Positions 44,683 to 53,247 of a DNA stretch of 64,000 bases are shown in pieces. The position numbers and the translations under genes were made by a program. The DNA is from Prauserella endophytica (GTDB taxonomy: Bacteria > Actinomycetota > Actinomycetes > Mycobacteriales > Pseudonocardiaceae). The stretch spans positions 246,702 to 310,701 of the forward strand of contig NZ_SWMS01000007.1 of NCBI RefSeq assembly GCF_005146945.1, in the 5' to 3' direction. The notes below the pieces were generated by a model, which worked only from the letters and a program-made list of their open reading frames with translations, had not been told where the DNA came from and made no database searches. Each line of letters starts with the position of its first letter. Position 1 is the stretch's first letter.

Positions 44683-45846
44683 ATGACGATCGACTTCACC
44701 ATCCCTGACGAGGTCGCGGAGCAGCAGGACCGGATCCGGCGGTTCATCGCCGAGCAGGTCATCCCACTCGAGGAACGCGTCATCGGCAGGAGCGTCGACG
44801 ACGCGCTCACCGCCGAGCTGCGGCGCCGCGGCCGTGCCTCAGGCGTATGGGCGCCGCAACTCAGCGCGGAGCTCGGCGGCGGGGGCTTCGATCTGCTCTC
44901 GAGCTCGATCCTGCTGGAGGAGGCGGGTTACTCACTGCTCGGCCCGCTCGCGCTGAACTGTGCCGCGCCCGATGAGGGCAACCTCCATCTGCTGGACACG
45001 GTGGCCACGCCCGAGCAACGCACCCGGTTCCTGGAGCCGCTGGCCCGGGGAGACGTCCGGTCTTGCTTCGCGATGACGGAACCACCGCCCGGCGCCGGGT
45101 CGGATCCGTCCGCGCTACGGACCCAGGCTCGTCCCGACGGCAACGAGTGGGTGATCAACGGCGAGAAGTGGCTGATCACCGGAGCCGACGGTGCCGGGTT
45201 CGCCATCGTGATGGCCCGCACCGGCGAACACGCGACCATGTTCCTGGTCGACGCGGACAATCCCGGGATGGTCGTGGGCGAGCATGCGCACACCATCGAC
45301 GCCTCCATGCCTGGCGGTCACTGCCGGGTGACCTTCACCGAGTGCCGCGTGTCCGTCGATGACGTGCTCGGCGAGGTGCACCAGGGTTTCCGGTATGCGC
45401 AGGTACGCTTGGCGCCCGCCCGGCTGACCCACTGCATGCGATGGCTCGGGGCGGCGCGCCGCGCCCACGACATCGCGGTGCGGCATGCCGTGCGGCGTGA
45501 GGCGTTCGGGTCGCGACTGGCCGATCTCGGGATGGCCCAGCAATTGATCGCTGACAACGAGATCGATCTGCACGCCAGCCGGCTGCTGCTGTGGCAGGCC
45601 TGCTGGGCCATCGTGCAAGGTTCACGCGGCGGGCAGGAGTCCTCACTCGCCAAGGTGGCCATCAGCGAGGCGGTCAACCGCGTCGTCGACCGCGCGGTGC
45701 AGCTCGCGGGGGGCATGGGCACCAGCGAGGAGACGATCCTCGGCAGGATCTACGCCGACGTTCGCGCCTTCCGCATCTACGACGGCGCCTCTGAGGTGCA
45801 TCGCATGTCCTTGGCGAAGCGGGTGGCGCGACGAGCCACGGCGTGA
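44683..45846 (+). CDS. Acyl-CoA dehydrogenase
   Basis: The 387-residue ACAD has the flavin-binding signature AMTEPPPGAGSDP and WLITGADG, and a C-terminal QLAGGMGTSEET and RIYDGASEVHRM. The position of the usual catalytic Glu (as in MCAD YEGT) is Asp here, as in ACAD10/11-type enzymes, although Glu further along could also serve. It oxidises an acyl-CoA to the enoyl-CoA. It follows the CoA ligase and the DinB-fold gene in the same operon. Confidence 0.92.
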   Translation: MTIDFTIPDEVAEQQDRIRRFIAEQVIPLEERVIGRSVDDALTAELRRRGRASGVWAPQLSAELGGGGFDLLSSSILLEEAGYSLLGPLALNCAAPDEGNLHLLDTVATPEQRTRFLEPLARGDVRSCFAMTEPPPGAGSDPSALRTQARPDGNEWVINGEKWLITGADGAGFAIVMARTGEHATMFLVDADNPGMVVGEHAHTIDASMPGGHCRVTFTECRVSVDDVLGEVHQGFRYAQVRLAPARLTHCMRWLGAARRAHDIAVRHAVRREAFGSRLADLGMAQQLIADNEIDLHASRLLLWQACWAIVQGSRGGQESSLAKVAISEAVNRVVDRAVQLAGGMGTSEETILGRIYADVRAFRIYDGASEVHRMSLAKRVARRATA

Positions 45847-45930
45847 ATACCTGAAGCCCACCCAAGCATTTCCCGAGCGGATCTGGGCTGCTCCGCCCGA
45901 CACGGACATGGGCATCCGCCGTCGAATGCC

Positions 45931-45959
45931 TTGACGACAAGTAACTATATTCGTACTTT
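45931..45959 (+). promoter_or_regulatory. Promoter of the SDR-reductase-thiolase operon
   Basis: TTGACG (45931-45936) and TACTTT (45954-45959) have 17-bp spacing. GTAACTATATTCG within the spacer is an AT-rich patch like others in the island. The first gene starts at 46022 with an AAGGAAGG box. Confidence 0.5.
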
Positions 45960-46021
45960 ACAAACTGTCCCAAAGGGTCAGCGCCGCTGGCTTTACCTCC
46001 CATCCCGAAGGAAGGTTCCTC

Positions 46022-46786
46022 ATGGAACTCGGCCTCAAGGGCCGCAAGGCGATCGTGACCGGAGCCAGCCGTGGCATCGGCAGGGCGATCGCCGCGCAGC
46101 TCGCGGACGAAGGTGTCGACCTGGTGCTCTGCGCACGGGGCGAGGAAGCTCTCGACAAGACAGCGGCGGAGCTCGCGCACTTCGGCGTCAACGTGCACAC
46201 CGCCCGGCTCGACGTGTCCGAAACGGACGCCATCGTGCCGTTCGTGGAGCGCGCCGCCGATCTGCTCGGCGGACTCGACATCCTGGTGTCGAACGCGTCG
46301 GTGGGCACCCAGAAGGGCCCGGAGCAGTGGCAGACGAGCTTCCAGGCCGATCTGCTCGCATTCGTGCGTCTCGCCGAAGCCGCCGTGCCGTATCTGGAAC
46401 GCTCTGACGCACCGGCGATCGTCTCGATCGGCACGACGTCCGCCTTCGACACACTGCCCCCGACCGGTCCCAACTCGTATGGCGCCGCGAAGGCCGCGGT
46501 GACCCACCACGCCGCGGCGCTGGCCCGCACCCTCGCGCCACAAGGAATTCGGGTCAACACCATCTCTCCCGGTCCCGTGGAGTTCCCCGGCGGCACGTGG
46601 GAGCGGATCAAGGAACAGCGCACGGAGTTCTACGAGGGCGTCCGATCTCGCATCCCGCTCGGCCGGCTGGGGACTCCCGAGGACGTCGCCAGGGCCGTTG
46701 CTTTCGTCGCCAGCCCGGCCGCCGCGTACTGCACCGGCGTCAATCTCGTCGTGGACGGTGGCTTCGTCAGTCGGGTGCAGTTCTAG
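46022..46786 (+). CDS. Short-chain dehydrogenase/reductase
   Basis: This 254-residue SDR has TGASRGIG, SNASVG, SIGTTSAF (catalytic Ser region) and YGAAK, and ends GVNLVVDGG. It begins a four-gene operon with an enone reductase, Zn-ribbon protein and thiolase. Oxidation of a beta-hydroxyacyl-CoA or a ring hydroxyl before thiolytic cleavage fits that order. Confidence 0.91.
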   Translation: MELGLKGRKAIVTGASRGIGRAIAAQLADEGVDLVLCARGEEALDKTAAELAHFGVNVHTARLDVSETDAIVPFVERAADLLGGLDILVSNASVGTQKGPEQWQTSFQADLLAFVRLAEAAVPYLERSDAPAIVSIGTTSAFDTLPPTGPNSYGAAKAAVTHHAAALARTLAPQGIRVNTISPGPVEFPGGTWERIKEQRTEFYEGVRSRIPLGRLGTPEDVARAVAFVASPAAAYCTGVNLVVDGGFVSRVQF

Positions 46787-46804
46787 AAACGCCAGGGGTA
46801 CATC

Positions 46805-47839
46805 ATGCTCGACACCTTCCCCGCCACGACCCGCGTCGTGTGCCTGGCCTCGCGCCCGGCGGGCGAACCGGGTCCGGAGAACTTCGGCATCGGCCACCAG
46901 CCGATCACCGAGCCCGTGCCAGGTCAGCTGCTGGTCCGCAACGTCTACATGAGCGTGGACCCCGCCATGCGGGGCCGCATGGAGACCACGGAGAAGCACT
47001 ACACCACCAACTTCGAGGTCGGCGGCCCGCTGGACGGCTCGGCCATTGGCGAAGTCGTGGCCGGTGACGTCGACGGCTTTCCGGTCGGGTGCTACGTCCG
47101 GCATCGGCTCGGGTGGCGGGACTACGCTCTCGTCGACGCGGCCACCGCGACAGTCGTGGATCCCGACCTGGCGCCCCTGCCGGACTGGCTCGGCATCCTC
47201 GGTCAGACCGGGTTCACCGCTTACGTCGGACTCGTCCGAACCGGTGGCCTGCGGGAAGGTGACACCGTCTTCATCTCGGCGGCGGCGGGGGCCGTGGGAA
47301 GCGCGGCCGGGCAGTTCGCGAAACTGCTCGGTGCCGAACGCGTCATCGGCAGTGCGGGCGGGGCACGCAAGGCCGAGCTGCTCGAGTCTCAGCTCGGGTT
47401 CGACGTAGGTATCGACTACCGCGCGGATCTACCCGGCGGTCTGGCGGCCGCTGCGCCGGACGGTATCGATCTGTACTTCGACAACGTGGGCGGCGAACAC
47501 CTGGTGGCCGCGCTCCACGCGCTGCGCCAAGGCGGCAGGGTCGCGCTCTGCGGGATGATCGCTGACCTGCGAAGCCGCGCAGACTCGCCGCCGATCGCTC
47601 ACCTGATCCAGGCGACGCTGAAGCGGCTCACGATCCAGGGTTTCATCGTCCGCGATCACGAGGATCTCCGGCCGGAGTTCGAGCGCCGCGTCGCGAGTTG
47701 GTTGCGCACCGGCGAGGTGGTCTCGCGGCAGACCATCACCGACGGTTTGGAGAACGCGGCCGACGCGTTCCTGTCCATGCTCACCGGTGGCAACATCGGC
47801 AAGGCGTTGGTGCGTATCGGGCCGGAGCGGCTGTCGTGA
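46805..47839 (+). CDS. NADP-dependent enone reductase (MDR superfamily, CurA/LTB4DH type)
   Basis: This 344-residue zinc-free medium-chain dehydrogenase/reductase has an N-terminal MSVDPAMRGRM segment typical of leukotriene-B4 12-hydroxydehydrogenase/CurA, the cofactor motif AAAGAVGSAAG and VGGEHL. It reduces the double bond of an alpha,beta-unsaturated ketone. The start lies 18 nt after the SDR stop and the end overlaps the Zn-ribbon gene as GTGA. Confidence 0.91.
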   Translation: MLDTFPATTRVVCLASRPAGEPGPENFGIGHQPITEPVPGQLLVRNVYMSVDPAMRGRMETTEKHYTTNFEVGGPLDGSAIGEVVAGDVDGFPVGCYVRHRLGWRDYALVDAATATVVDPDLAPLPDWLGILGQTGFTAYVGLVRTGGLREGDTVFISAAAGAVGSAAGQFAKLLGAERVIGSAGGARKAELLESQLGFDVGIDYRADLPGGLAAAAPDGIDLYFDNVGGEHLVAALHALRQGGRVALCGMIADLRSRADSPPIAHLIQATLKRLTIQGFIVRDHEDLRPEFERRVASWLRTGEVVSRQTITDGLENAADAFLSMLTGGNIGKALVRIGPERLS

Positions 47840-48258
47840 GCAGCCCGGCGCCGCCCATCGATGCGAACGTGATCGCCTCTCTGGACCCGATCCGCCTCGC
47901 CGGGGCTCGCTGCGCGGAATGCGGCACCACGACATTCCCGGCGCAGGCCGACTGCCCACGTTGCGCCCGCAGGACGATGAATCGGATCGAGCTTCCCGCC
48001 GAGGGCGTGCTGTGGACGTGGACCACGCAGACCTTCCAGCCCAAGGCGCCGTACGCCGCGCCGAGCACCGGCTTCGAGCCGTTTCCGGTCGGCTACGTCG
48101 ACCTCGGTGACGTCATCGTCGAGGCACGACTCGAGGCCGACCCCGAGGCGTTGCGCGTCGGCACGCGCATGCGCCTCGTGCCGTTGACACTGCTGGTGGA
48201 CGGGGGTCAGCCCGTGATCGGCTACGCGTTCGCACCTGCGACGGGAGGATCGGCATGA
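47836..48258 (+). CDS. Zn-ribbon/OB-fold protein (DUF35), thiolase partner
   Basis: The product (140 residues) starts with a rubredoxin-like zinc ribbon, CAECG-CPRC, followed by an OB-fold (VLWTWTTQTF, VGYVDLGDVIVEARL). Such DUF35 proteins form complexes with thiolase-like proteins, as shown for steroid aldolases (Ltp2-ChsH2) and archaeal HMG-CoA synthase. The next gene is indeed thiolase-like and overlaps by 4 nt. Confidence 0.9.
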   Translation: MSSPAPPIDANVIASLDPIRLAGARCAECGTTTFPAQADCPRCARRTMNRIELPAEGVLWTWTTQTFQPKAPYAAPSTGFEPFPVGYVDLGDVIVEARLEADPEALRVGTRMRLVPLTLLVDGGQPVIGYAFAPATGGSA

Positions 48259-49409
48259 ACCACGGCGCAGTGGCCATCGCGGGGATCGGCATGACGCCGT
48301 TCGGCAGGCACTCCCCCGACTACTCGGGCCGGGACATGGGTGTGGACGCCGCACGCGCGGCACTCGCCGACGCGGGACTGTCCTGGCAGGACATCGACTA
48401 CGCGGTCGGCGGGAGCAACGTCTCCGGGAAGCCTGACACGACCGTGTCATCCCTCGGCCTCACTGGAATTCCCTTCGTCAACGTCCGGAACGGCTGCGCC
48501 ACGGGCACTGTCGCACTGACCACCGCGGCGCAGGCGATCCGGTCGGGCGAGGCGGAAACCGTGCTGGTGCTCGGGTTCGACAAGCATCCGCGCGGTGCAT
48601 TCGGGGCCCGACCGGCCGACTACGGGCACGGTGACTGGTACGGGCAAAGCGGGCTGATGGTGACCACCCAGTTCTTCGCGATGAAAGCACGCCGCTACCT
48701 CGATGCGCACGGGCTGCCGGACGAGGTGCTCGGCGAGGTCGCCGCGAAGGCGTTTCGTTGTGGGGCGGCCAATCCCGACGCGTGGCGGCGTACCGAGTTC
48801 ACCCCCGACGAGATCATGGCGGCGCGAGTCATCAACCCGCCGCTCACCCAGTACATGCTCTGCTCTCCTGCGGAAGGCGCCGCCGCCGTAGTACTCACCA
48901 GCGCGGACCGCGCAGCCGACCTCACCGATCGGCCGGTCACTTTGGCTGCCGCCACCATGCGCACCCGCCGGTTCGGCTCGTTCGAGGTCTTCGCGAGCTG
49001 GCTCCCGCCAGGAGCCGATGCGAGCCCGACGGTCGACGCGGCCCGCGCCACGTTCGCCAAGGCGGGGGTGACCCCGCGCGATGTCGACGTGGCCCAGCTG
49101 CAGGATACCGACGCCGGGGCCGAGATCATTCATATGGCCGAGACCGGTCTCTGTGAGCACGGCCAGCAGCGTGAACTTCTCGACGCCGGAGCGACGTCAC
49201 CCGAAGGGACGCTTCCGATAAACACCGATGGCGGGTGCCTGGCCAACGGCGAGCCGGTCGGCGCCTCGGGCCTGCGGCAGGTACACGAAGTCGTCCGCCA
49301 GCTGAGGGGCACGGCAGGAACCCGCCAGATTGCCGGCGAGCCGCGAGTCGGGTTCACCCACGTGTACGGCGCACCGGGGATCGCCGCCTGCACCATCATC
49401 ACCCGCTGA
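48255..49409 (+). CDS. Thiolase-family (lipid-transfer/SCPx type) protein
   Basis: This 384-residue thiolase-fold protein has the N-terminal nucleophile region NVRNGCATGT (Cys81), a HE pair in SGLRQVHEVV, and a short C-terminal GAPGIAACTII where biosynthetic thiolases carry CxGGGxG. That lost C-terminal Cys motif is characteristic of SCPx/Ltp-like thiolases and of Ltp2-type aldolases that pair with DUF35 proteins. It may cleave a beta-oxoacyl-CoA or act as retro-aldolase on a beta-hydroxyacyl-CoA. GGGAGG precedes the ATG. Confidence 0.88.
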   Translation: MNHGAVAIAGIGMTPFGRHSPDYSGRDMGVDAARAALADAGLSWQDIDYAVGGSNVSGKPDTTVSSLGLTGIPFVNVRNGCATGTVALTTAAQAIRSGEAETVLVLGFDKHPRGAFGARPADYGHGDWYGQSGLMVTTQFFAMKARRYLDAHGLPDEVLGEVAAKAFRCGAANPDAWRRTEFTPDEIMAARVINPPLTQYMLCSPAEGAAAVVLTSADRAADLTDRPVTLAAATMRTRRFGSFEVFASWLPPGADASPTVDAARATFAKAGVTPRDVDVAQLQDTDAGAEIIHMAETGLCEHGQQRELLDAGATSPEGTLPINTDGGCLANGEPVGASGLRQVHEVVRQLRGTAGTRQIAGEPRVGFTHVYGAPGIAACTIITR

Positions 49410-49984
49410 ACCCTCGCGGTCGAGAACCAGTTCGGCCCCGTAGACGGATACCTTCCGTGATGGGTCTGCAGGACATGCTGCGCGCGGCGAGTTCGGTGTG
49501 GGCGACGAGGTGACGCAACCGGCAGCGTCCGTACTGGACAGTCCATTCCGGAGCGGACGATCACGTTGCGGACGGCGCAGGGCGGACACGGCGTGGTCGA
49601 CCGCCGCCCGGGCACGCCCCTCGGCCGTCAGCGAACGACCGACTGCTCCGGATTACCGCAACTTCCCGTCCTACCGGTGCCGTGGCGCGAAGAACCGCCG
49701 GTCACGCCCGCCTCGCCCTCGGCGTGGTAGCGCGCGCCCGGCGCTGCGGTGGAGACGGAGACTTGAACCGCTCCCCGGCTCGGCGCAGTGGCCAGCCCTC
49801 CCCCACCGCACACCGGGCGGACGCAGTCTGCCGGTGGGGATCAGCAGGGCATTACGGTGGGACACGAGGGCCTCGCGGGCGTCAGTGCAGATGTGGTGGT
49901 CCACGCCGAACCCGGAGGCCCTCGGTCACGCCACGGTCGTCCCTTCACGTGTCTCTCGCGTTCGCAACCCTCAGGGCAGTGCGG
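49410..49984. other. Gene-free stretch between convergent genes
   Basis: About 575 nt between the thiolase and the ACT-domain gene. Frames here have Arg/Pro-rich shadow composition and no motifs. I see no strong terminator hairpin. Confidence 0.5.
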
Positions 49985-50293
49985 CTAGTCCCAGATCGAG
50001 CTGATCGCTTTGGGTGCCTTGGGGCGGACTTTGAGCGTGCTTGGTAGCCGGTTGAGTCGTTTGACGAGCAGGTTCGTCTTTGCGTCGGGTGGGGTGGTGT
50101 CGACGACGAGGTGGAGCATCCAGGTCTGGACACCGGTGGGTTCCATGCGGAGTGAGCGCACGGCGTAACGCCGTTGGTGCAGCAGGCTGATGACGCGCAG
50201 GACCCCGCCGAATCCGGCGACATGCATGGCGAGGCGTTGCCGAACGAACTTCTCCCCCATCGTCGTGCTGGGCTCGGAGTCGGCTCCCTTCAC
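49985..50293 (-). CDS. Small ACT-domain protein (IlvM/IlvN-like)
   Basis: This 102-residue protein resembles the ACT domain of acetolactate synthase regulatory subunits: [19 protein letters not shown], then SLRMEPTG, a VVDTTPPDA strand and [10 protein letters not shown]. Such domains bind branched-chain amino acids. The GTG overlaps the dehydrogenase stop as GTGA, so the two genes are coupled. There is no catalytic acetolactate synthase gene nearby, so it may regulate the dehydrogenase or a distant enzyme. Confidence 0.82.
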   Translation of the reverse strand: MKGADSEPSTTMGEKFVRQRLAMHVAGFGGVLRVISLLHQRRYAVRSLRMEPTGVQTWMLHLVVDTTPPDAKTNLLVKRLNRLPSTLKVRPKAPKAISSIWD

Positions 50294-51393
50294 GGCGCGA
50301 CCTCACGCGGCTGCGGCGCGGTGGCCTGGTTCGGCCTCCAGCTGCCGCGCGGGCGGCTGATCTCGGCGATGCGCTGTTCGGCGAGGTGGTCGGCCGCCCG
50401 GGCCGGTGTGATGTCGTGGTCGGTTGCCATGGCGAGGATGCGCTGGCAGGTGTCGAAGATCTTTTCCTCGCGGGCGCGGGCGCGCCGTTCGTCGAAACCG
50501 GCGATCTCGTCGGCGACCTGGATCAGTCCTCCGGCATTGACCACATAGTCCGGCAGGTAGAGGACGCCGTGGTCACGCAATAGCGTGGCGATCCCGGCGT
50601 GGGCGAGCTGGTTGTTCGCACCTCCGCACACGATCTCTGCCCGCAGAGCGGGAACGGTCTCGTCGTCGAGCACTCCGCCGAGAGCGCAGGGCGCGTAGAC
50701 ATCCAGGTCTCGGGCGAGGAGTTTCTGCGGGTCCTCGGCCTCGATGTCCGGGTGGCGGGCGCGGAGTTGGTCTACGGCGGCATTCGCCACGTCGGCTACG
50801 ACGATCGACGCGCCATCGGCGCTGAGGTGTTCGGCCAGTCTGCGACCCACTTTGCCCGCGCCCGCGATCCCCACCCTCCTGCCGCGCAAGGACGGGGTTG
50901 CCCAGGTGTGCGCGGCGGCCGCGCGCATCGCCATGAAGACGCCGAACGCGGTCAGTTCCGAGGAGTCGCCTGCTCCGCCGTGTGTGCGGGTCCTGCCTGT
51001 CACGAACCGGCTTTCCCGGGCGATCACGTCCATGTCGTCGGGAAAGGTGCCGACGTCGCAGGCCGTGTAGTAGCGGTCTGCCAGGGATTCCACGAACCTG
51101 CCGTAGGCACGCAGCAGCGGCTCCGTCTTCAGCTTGGCAGGGTCACCGATGATGACCGCCTTGCCACCACCCAGATCCAGGCCCGCGCACGCCGCCTTGT
51201 AGGTCATGGCGCGCGAGAGCCGGAGAACGTCGCTGAGCGCGTCATCCTCGGAGCTGTACGGGTGGAACCTGGTTCCGCCGAGGGCGGGCCCGAGCGCGGT
51301 GGAATGGATCGCGATGATCGCGTGCAGTCCGCTGGCTCGATCGCGGCAGAATACGACCTGTTCATGGTCGGCGGACTCGACAACACCAGACAT
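50290..51393 (-). CDS. Leucine/valine-type amino-acid dehydrogenase
   Basis: This 367-residue Glu/Leu/Phe/Val dehydrogenase has [27 protein letters not shown] with Lys66 and catalytic Lys78, a Rossmann motif [13 protein letters not shown], and [15 protein letters not shown]. Length and motifs match leucine dehydrogenase and actinobacterial valine dehydrogenase. AAGGAG lies 6 nt before the ATG at 51393. It deaminates branched-chain amino acids to 2-oxo acids with NAD+, or works in reverse. A leader with an apparent attenuator lies upstream and an ACT-domain gene follows. Confidence 0.93.
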   Translation of the reverse strand: MSGVVESADHEQVVFCRDRASGLHAIIAIHSTALGPALGGTRFHPYSSEDDALSDVLRLSRAMTYKAACAGLDLGGGKAVIIGDPAKLKTEPLLRAYGRFVESLADRYYTACDVGTFPDDMDVIARESRFVTGRTRTHGGAGDSSELTAFGVFMAMRAAAAHTWATPSLRGRRVGIAGAGKVGRRLAEHLSADGASIVVADVANAAVDQLRARHPDIEAEDPQKLLARDLDVYAPCALGGVLDDETVPALRAEIVCGGANNQLAHAGIATLLRDHGVLYLPDYVVNAGGLIQVADEIAGFDERRARAREEKIFDTCQRILAMATDHDITPARAADHLAEQRIAEISRPRGSWRPNQATAPQPREVAP

Positions 51394-51489
51394 TCTTGGC
51401 TCCTTGTGGGAGTGGAGGATCCGCCGGAAGGGTGCCGACGGCATCCGACAACACTGCCCCACCTCAGCAGGGCGGGGTGCTGGACCAAC

Positions 51490-51522
51490 AAAAAAACCTC
51501 CCGTGCGAATGGCACGAGAGGT
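51490..51522 (-). terminator. Intrinsic terminator in the dehydrogenase leader (attenuator)
   Basis: On the minus strand ACCTCTCGTGC pairs with GCACGGGAGGT (11 bp, one G-U pair) over a 5-nt loop, followed at once by TTTTTTT (51496-51490). On the plus strand the same pair is a C-A mismatch and no T-run follows, so the element works leftwards. It lies about 100 nt before the dehydrogenase ATG and about 45 nt after a leader peptide stop region. Confidence 0.88.
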
Positions 51523-51523
51523 A

Positions 51524-51553
51524 GGCGCAGGCGGTGATTCGTCAGCCTGCGCC
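51524..51553 (-). promoter_or_regulatory. Leader hairpin overlapping the leader-peptide stop
   Basis: GGCGCAGGC (minus strand, 51553-51545) pairs perfectly with GCCTGCGCC (51532-51524), with a 12-nt loop. Its 5' arm is formed by the last codons of the leader peptide, so a ribosome at the stop codon would cover it. It lies 1 nt upstream of the terminator stem. Confidence 0.8.
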
Positions 51554-51580
51554 GCACATAATGATCAAACCGAAGACCAT
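51542..51580 (-). CDS. Leader peptide [12 protein letters not shown], leaderless
   Basis: A 12-codon frame holds one Val, one Leu and two adjacent Ile codons and ends inside the leader hairpin. The predicted transcription start, 7 nt after a TATGGT -10 box, coincides with its ATG, so it would be translated from a leaderless message, common in actinobacteria. Peptide, hairpin, U-tract terminator and amino-acid gene in this order are the layout of a ribosome-dependent attenuator. An arrest-peptide role (hydrophobic GLIIM core) is an alternative. Confidence 0.7.
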   Translation of the reverse strand: MVFGLIIMCGAG

Positions 51581-51586
51581 GGACCT

Positions 51587-51615
51587 ACCATAGTTCGAGC
51601 CCCACGACGTGGCAA
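51587..51615 (-). promoter_or_regulatory. Promoter of the dehydrogenase-ACT operon
   Basis: On the minus strand TTGCCA (51615-51610) and TATGGT (51592-51587) are exactly 17 bp apart. The -10 fits the TANNNT pattern. The expected start point at about 51580 is the A of the leader-peptide ATG. Confidence 0.75.
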
Positions 51616-51905
51616 GCGCGGGGGCAGAAGTTCCCCGACGGACTCGATGGTATGCCGGAGGGAGCCGAGAGCGACGTCGGAGAGCTTTCCCATCCGGCAC
51701 CGACACGGCAGGGCCCATGGGCCACGCTCCGTCTGGCTGCCATACAGCGCTACCGCAGGGTCGGTCCACGTCTTCGACGGATGACGTCGTTTGGCCTGGA
51801 GAGATCCGACAAATGCTTGATGCTGCGCGGCTCCATGCGTCTCGACAATGGGTGTCATCGTGCGTGGTCCGCGTCGCGCATTCTGTAACGCGAGGGAGTG
51901 GGTCT
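51616..51905. other. No supported gene
   Basis: About 290 nt upstream of the attenuator promoter. Frames run through on both strands but none shows family features. It borders eroded genes. Confidence 0.4.
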
Positions 51906-52022
51906 ATGGCCACGGATGTCGTGGTGATCGGGTCCGGAGTCGTGGGTGCCTCGATCGCGCTGAACTTGCTCGGCGCGGCTGCCGGGTGACGGTCGTCGGC
52001 AAGGCCGGAGGAGCGCGGGACA
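51906..52022 (+). pseudogene. N-terminal remnant of an FAD-dependent oxidoreductase, frameshifted
   Basis: From the ATG (with GGGAG upstream) the frame reads MATDVVVIGSGVVGASIALN, a DAO-type dinucleotide-binding start, then stops after seven residues of wrong sequence. In a second frame LARRGCRVTVVGKAGG continues the Rossmann fold at the right place. So a frameshift sits near 51970, and homology ends soon after. Only the first 40 or so residues of a 400-residue enzyme remain. Confidence 0.75.
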
Positions 52023-52059
52023 CAGCTCCACGGCTGCGTCGAGCACGGTGGTGCGATGC

Positions 52060-52161
52060 AACTTTTCCAAGGGCACCGCGAGCGCCGAACAGGTTGTAGA
52101 GCGTGCCGTGGCTCACCCCTGCCCGCAGGGCGACGATCTTCCCGATCTCGAGGGGTCTGGG
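52060..52161 (-). pseudogene. Helix-turn-helix remnant of a TetR gene
   Basis: One minus-strand frame reads IGKIVALRAGVSHGTLYNLF followed by GARGALGKVA, a recognisable TetR DNA-binding helix set. There is no matching N-terminal start or ligand domain, and stops or foreign sequence follow. It overlaps no intact gene. It may be what is left of the regulator of the neighbouring hydrolase, whose operators at 54807-54850 have no cognate repressor nearby. Confidence 0.6.
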
Positions 52162-52204
52162 GCGCATTGGTGTGTCGATGCGTCCGGCGCGGCACTGTGG
52201 ATGT

Positions 52205-53191
52205 TCACGATCGATGTCTGCGGAGTTCCTGGCGGGCGATCGTTCGCTTGTGGACCTCGTCTGGGCCGTCGGCGAGGCGGAGGGTGCGCACGTGCGCATA
52301 GGCTTGCGCGAGTGGGAAGTCGGCGGTGACGCCCGCGCCACCGTGTACCTGGATCGCCCGGTCGATGACCTTGAGGGCGACCTGGGGGGCCGCTACCTTG
52401 ATCGCGGCGATCTCCGTGCGGGCGCCCTTGTTCCCGGCGGTGTCCATCATCCACGCCGCTTTGAGGGCGAGTAGCCGCACCTGTTCAAGATCGATGCGTG
52501 CTTCGGCGATCCAGTCTTGGACATTGGCGCGTTCGCTGATCGGCAGTCCGAAGGTAGTGCGGGAGTCCGCTCGGCGGCACATTGCCTCCAGCGCGCGTTC
52601 GGCCATGCCGATCGTGCGCATGCAGTGGTGGATACGTCCAGGCCCCAACCTCGCTTGGCTGATGGCGAATCCCTCGCCCTCGCCCTTCAGCAGATCGGTC
52701 GCCGGAACGCGGACGTCGTCGAACAGGATCTCGGCGTGGCCCTCACGGTCGGTGTAGCCGAAGACGGGAAGACTGCGGACCACTGCGACGCCCGGCGTGT
52801 CGATCGGAACGACCATCATGGACTGCTGACGATGCGGGGCCGCATGTGGATCGGTCTTGCCCATGACGATGAGAAGCCTGCAGTTGGGGTGCATGGCGTT
52901 GGTCGCGAACCATTTGCGTCCATTGAGGACGTAGTGGTCGCCGTCTCGGACCATGCGTAGTTCGATGTTCGTAGCGTCCGAACTGGCGACGGCGGGTTCG
53001 GTCATGGCGAACGCCGAGCGGATGGTCCCCTGCAGGAGCGGCTTGAGCCACTTCTCGCGGTGCTCGTCGGTTCCGAAGAGATCGAGGATCTCGATGTTCC
53101 CGGTGTCCGGCGCGGAGCAGTTGCACGCTTCGGGCGCCAGGTGGAAGCCCATTCCACAGGGGGTCGCGAAATGACCGATCTTACCCGGCAC
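52205..53191 (-). pseudogene. N-terminally truncated acyl-CoA dehydrogenase (ACAD10/11-like)
   Basis: The open frame gives 328 residues; family members have about 400. Homology starts at [16 protein letters not shown], so the N-terminal helical domain (about 75-90 residues) is missing. The rest is intact: [30 protein letters not shown] and [11 protein letters not shown] with Asp as candidate base, as in ACAD10/11 and LvaC. No good ribosome site precedes 53191 or the ATG at 53152. The break coincides with the start of the MFS gene on the other strand. It may still be expressed, but a functional enzyme is unlikely. Confidence 0.75.
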
Positions 53192-53247
53192 TTCCGCAGA
53201 ACCGACGCGCCATCATCCGCATCACGGCAGCGAGCTCGATCGGCACG

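Noticed and set aside
51490..51522. Ordinary terminator of the leftward acyl-CoA dehydrogenase gene
   Set aside because: That gene ends about 680 nt upstream, and a promoter and leader peptide lie in between, so a role in the dehydrogenase leader explains the position better.
51542..52195. Long minus-strand frame that ends in the leader peptide
   Set aside because: It crosses TetR and FAD-enzyme remnants and the promoter; only its last 12 codons make sense as a separate peptide.
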